This document shows positions 54,042 through 55,030 of a stretch of 55,030 nucleotides of DNA, piece after piece. Position 1 is the stretch's first letter; every line of letters starts with the position of its first letter. Position numbers and translations under genes: made by a program. This stretch comes from Polaromonas sp. (GTDB taxonomy: Bacteria; Pseudomonadota; Gammaproteobacteria; Burkholderiales; Burkholderiaceae_C): positions 1 to 55,030 of the forward strand of contig NZ_JAQSDN010000021.1 in assembly GCF_029945925.1 (NCBI RefSeq), in the 5' to 3' direction. The notes beneath the pieces are model-generated. The model had not been told where the DNA came from, did no database searches, and saw only the letters and a list, made by a program, of their open reading frames with translations.

Positions 54042-55030
54042 ATGTTCAGTTTCTTCAAGAAAAAAAAGCCCCCTGCCCCCCCGGAGGCCACGCCGGCAGC
54101 GGCGTCACCCCCTGCCCTGCCTGGCAGCGCGGCGCCCGCTGCGCCTCCCGCCGCGGCCACACCGGCGCTGCCCGGCGGCGGCCTGATCGGCAGTGCGCTG
54201 GTCACACCCATCGACATTCCGTTGCCCGGCGCAGTGCCGGCGAACCGCGAGCACTGGGTCAGCAAGCTGCGCTCGGGCCTGCACAAGACCGGCGCCAGCA
54301 TTTCCGGCGTATTCACCGGCAACCGCATCGACGACGCGCTGTATGAAGACCTGGAGTCGGCCCTGCTGATGGCCGACGCCGGCACCGGCGCCACCGCCTA
54401 CCTGCTCGATGAAGTCAGGCGACGCGTGAAAGACAGCGGCGTCACGCACCCGGTGGCCGTGAAAAACATCCTGACCGAAGCGCTCACCCAACTGCTCAAG
54501 CCGCTGGAGCAGCCCCTGGTGATCGGCGAGTACAAACCCACGGTCATCATGGTGGCCGGTGTCAACGGTGCGGGCAAGACGACATCCATCGGCAAACTCA
54601 CGCACCACCTGGCCAACGAAGGCGCGTCGGTGCTGCTGGCCGCAGCCGACACCTTCCGTGCCGCTGCGCGGGAGCAGCTCGAAGCCTGGGCCAACCGGAA
54701 CATGGTGGAAATCGTCAGCCAGGAAGGGGGCGATCCGGCCGCTGTGAGTTTCGATGCGGTCAGCGCCGGCAAGGCACGCGGCAAGGACGTGGTACTGGTG
54801 GACACCGCCGGGCGCCTGCCGACGCAACTGCACCTGATGGAAGAGCTGCGCAAGATCAAACGTGTCGTCAGCAAGGCCGATGCCACGGCACCCCACGAAA
54901 TACTTCTTGTCATTGACGGCAACACCGGGCAGAACGCGCTGAGCCAGGTCAAGGCCTTCGACGAGACCCTGCAGTTGACCGGCCTGATCGTGACCAAACT
55001 CGACGGCACGGCCAAAGGCGGCGTGCTGGC
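54042..55030 (+). CDS. ftsY: Signal recognition particle receptor FtsY (partial, cut by window end)
   Basis: FtsY docks the SRP-ribosome complex at the membrane. The first 329 codons are present. An N-terminal basic start MFSFFKKKKPP leads into a Pro/Ala-rich variable A region (to about 65), then the helical N domain (about 70-165), and the GTPase G domain with GVNGAGKTTSIGKL, LLAAADTFRAAAREQL, VDTAGRLPTQ and TKLDGTAKGG. The final part of the G domain is beyond the window. The acidic A domain of E. coli FtsY is replaced by the shorter Pro-rich segment. It is divergent from the M16 genes, with 52 bases between starts. Confidence 0.96.
   Translation, partial: MFSFFKKKKPPAPPEATPAAASPPALPGSAAPAAPPAAATPALPGGGLIGSALVTPIDIPLPGAVPANREHWVSKLRSGLHKTGASISGVFTGNRIDDALYEDLESALLMADAGTGATAYLLDEVRRRVKDSGVTHPVAVKNILTEALTQLLKPLEQPLVIGEYKPTVIMVAGVNGAGKTTSIGKLTHHLANEGASVLLAAADTFRAAAREQLEAWANRNMVEIVSQEGGDPAAVSFDAVSAGKARGKDVVLVDTAGRLPTQLHLMEELRKIKRVVSKADATAPHEILLVIDGNTGQNALSQVKAFDETLQLTGLIVTKLDGTAKGGVL

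Overview
The window is a high-GC chromosomal segment that looks like a betaproteobacterium of the family Comamonadaceae (Polaromonas/Rhodoferax/Variovorax type). This rests on conserved neighbourhoods (yicC-gmk-rpoZ-spoT-greB; lolB-ispE-tRNA-Gln-prs-rplY-pth; nadK-recN-rapZ; the rph-rdgB-hemW strand) and on a short interspersed repeat that I know, from memory, to be common in that family. I see no rRNA, CRISPR array, prophage or complete insertion sequence.

Layout. 1-12 kb: envelope and accessory genes (lipoprotein, AI-2E-type transporter, EF-hand protein, CigR-like protein, a 1726-residue kinase with two complete histidine-kinase modules, CreA, very small proteins, DUF502 membrane protein, a stand-alone IF-1). 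12.3-16.8 kb: a LuxR-type response regulator and a hybrid kinase whose sensor half is an NCS1 nucleobase transporter. 17-21.7 kb: the divergent urease operon ureA-[small His-rich protein]-ureB-ureC-ureE-ureF-ureG, preceded by a full-match sigma-54 promoter and lacking ureD. 21.7-24 kb: tRNA-Ser, an L,D-transpeptidase and a beta-barrel protein. 24-34 kb: haem insertion, nucleotide and tRNA processing genes, a Ser/Thr kinase-phosphatase pair, and the stringent-response/transcription block. 34-42.7 kb: two tRNAs, hrcA, nadK, recN, rapZ, mutY, a dynamin-like GTPase and mutM. 42.7-49 kb: TPR protein, lolB, ispE, tRNA-Gln, prs, rplY, pth. 49-55 kb: a repeat-filled gap, then ferredoxin, coaD, rsmD, two M16 peptidases and the start of ftsY.

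The most unusual signal is the interspersed repeat. Eight copies lie in the window. Five are intergenic, but three lie inside genes for exported proteins (lolB, the second M16 peptidase, and the small protein between ureA and ureB). In all three the repeat is read in the same frame and encodes the hydrophobic part of the export signal; in LolB it supplies the lipobox cysteine. A different palindromic repeat has entered ureC in frame, adding about 28 residues to the catalytic subunit. The urease locus also pairs sigma-54 control with a transporter-kinase fusion, which suggests nitrogen-regulated urea or purine-derived nitrogen use.
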